64,000 nucleotides of DNA from Zeaxanthinibacter sp. PT1 (lineage in GTDB: Bacteria > Bacteroidota > Bacteroidia > Flavobacteriales > Flavobacteriaceae), in contig NZ_JAQPCN010000004.1 of the NCBI RefSeq assembly GCF_028464225.1, forward strand, positions 62,001-126,000, in the 5' to 3' direction. The notes below the pieces were generated by a model. The model saw only the letters and a list, made by a program, of their open reading frames with translations. It made no database searches and had not been told where the DNA came from. The translations under genes were made by a program, and so were the position numbers. Each line of letters opens with the position of its first letter. The stretch's first letter is position 1. Below, in pieces: positions 63,412 through 64,000 of the stretch.

Positions 63412-64000
63412 ATGAGTAGGTTAAAGGGAAAAGTAGCCGTAGTAACTGGTGGATCAAGAGATATAGGTCATACAATAGCCATCAAACTGGCGGATGAAGG
63501 AGCTAAGGTAGTAGTCAACTATTATAACTCGGAGTCTGAAGCGAATGACACGGTAGCCAAAATAGAATCCATGGGGCAAGAGGCGATTGCCGTTAAAGCT
63601 GATGTTTCAAAGCTAGAGGATATTGAGCATCTGAAGGATCGGACAGTCGAAGCGTTTGGAGATAATGTAGATATTTTAGTTAATAATGCAGGAGGACTAT
63701 TTGCCCGAAAAACGCTTCAGGAATTCGATGAAAACTTCTTTGATCTCTTGATCGGGGTTAACTTTAAATCTGTTGTATTTGTCACACAGGTTTTTGAACC
63801 CTTAATGGAGAAAGGTGCAGCCATAGTTAATTTGTCTTCCCAGGCTGCTCGCGATGGAGGCGGTGGAGGTTCGGCATTGTATAGTGCATCTAAAGGTGCG
63901 GTATCTACATTTACCAGGGCGATGTCTAAGGAGTTGGGTCCGAAGGGAATTCGGGTTAATGCAGTCTGTCCGGGCTTGATAGCGACAAAATTCCACGACG
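63412..64000 (+). CDS. Short-chain dehydrogenase/reductase, cut by window end
   Basis: An ATG at 63412 opens MSRLKGKVAVVTGGSRDIGH and stays open to base 64000 (196 codons). NNAGGLFARK, NLSSQAARDGGGGG and YSASKGAVSTF mark a classical SDR; the C-terminal third is missing. It resembles the SDR at 51630 more than its direct neighbour in the region after the catalytic Tyr. Eleven bases separate it from the upstream SDR, so both share the transporter's transcript. Confidence 0.92.
   Translation, partial: MSRLKGKVAVVTGGSRDIGHTIAIKLADEGAKVVVNYYNSESEANDTVAKIESMGQEAIAVKADVSKLEDIEHLKDRTVEAFGDNVDILVNNAGGLFARKTLQEFDENFFDLLIGVNFKSVVFVTQVFEPLMEKGAAIVNLSSQAARDGGGGGSALYSASKGAVSTFTRAMSKELGPKGIRVNAVCPGLIATKFHD

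Overview
The window comes from a marine member of the Bacteroidetes, most likely family Flavobacteriaceae. The evidence is a SusC/SusD pair, a giant secreted protein with SprB-type repeats and a type B T9SS sorting domain, an enlarged signal peptidase I, Bacteroidetes-only families (DUF5683, DUF6122, DUF6576), promoter -7 elements of the TAnnTTTG type, and gene orders typical of this family (recF/TPR/ribH/mutL; parA-parB-DUF5683-dapB-lepB-wbqC).

Layout. 1-7.2 kb: recF (partial) diverges from a TPR membrane protein, ribH, a small membrane protein, mutL, two rhomboid proteases and an EEP-family hydrolase. 7.2-13 kb (minus strand): a chromosome-partition, lysine/cell-wall and secretion operon (parA, parB, DUF5683, dapB, lepB, wbqC, DUF6122). 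13.1-17.6 kb (minus): both subunits of methylmalonyl-CoA mutase, a FtsB/DivIC-like protein and uridine kinase. 17.7-26.9 kb: a peptidoglycan/amino-sugar recycling locus (anmK, GH3/NagZ-like, AmpG-like permease, GHL10 lipoprotein and nagB on minus; DeoR regulator and murQ divergent on plus). In it NagB is fused to a PIG-L/LmbE-type deacetylase domain that could supply the missing NagA step. 26.9-28.4 kb: PQQ sugar dehydrogenase with a cytochrome c. 28.6-36.9 kb: a 2774-residue adhesin-like protein of about 30 modules. 37.3-40.5 kb: a cytochrome c lipoprotein, an AhpD-like protein and an unusual TonB-plug protein with no barrel.

40.65 kb is a tRNA-Pro(GGG). It is followed by about 2.3 kb of non-coding repeat array: 14 copies of a double-hairpin core arranged as five A-B modules with nearly constant internal spacing plus four single cores. 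This array separates the housekeeping side from a carbohydrate island and is the least explained part of the window.

43.6-64 kb (continuing past the end) is an alginate utilisation locus. It holds a PL6 lyase, a protein with two PL7 domains, two more PL7 lyases, SusC/SusD, a PKD surface lipoprotein, KdgF, KDG kinase, three short-chain dehydrogenases, a hexuronate-type MFS transporter, an RraA-like protein, a Tat-exported TIM-barrel protein and a FadR-type GntR regulator. Extracellular lyases cut alginate, SusCD imports oligomers, KdgF and an SDR convert the unsaturated monomer to 2-keto-3-deoxygluconate, and KdgK phosphorylates it. Four copies of one operator (TGGTWAACCA half-sites) stand before the PL6, double-PL7, susC and gntR genes and tie the locus into one regulon. 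No PL17 exolyase and no classical KDPG aldolase are visible in the window.
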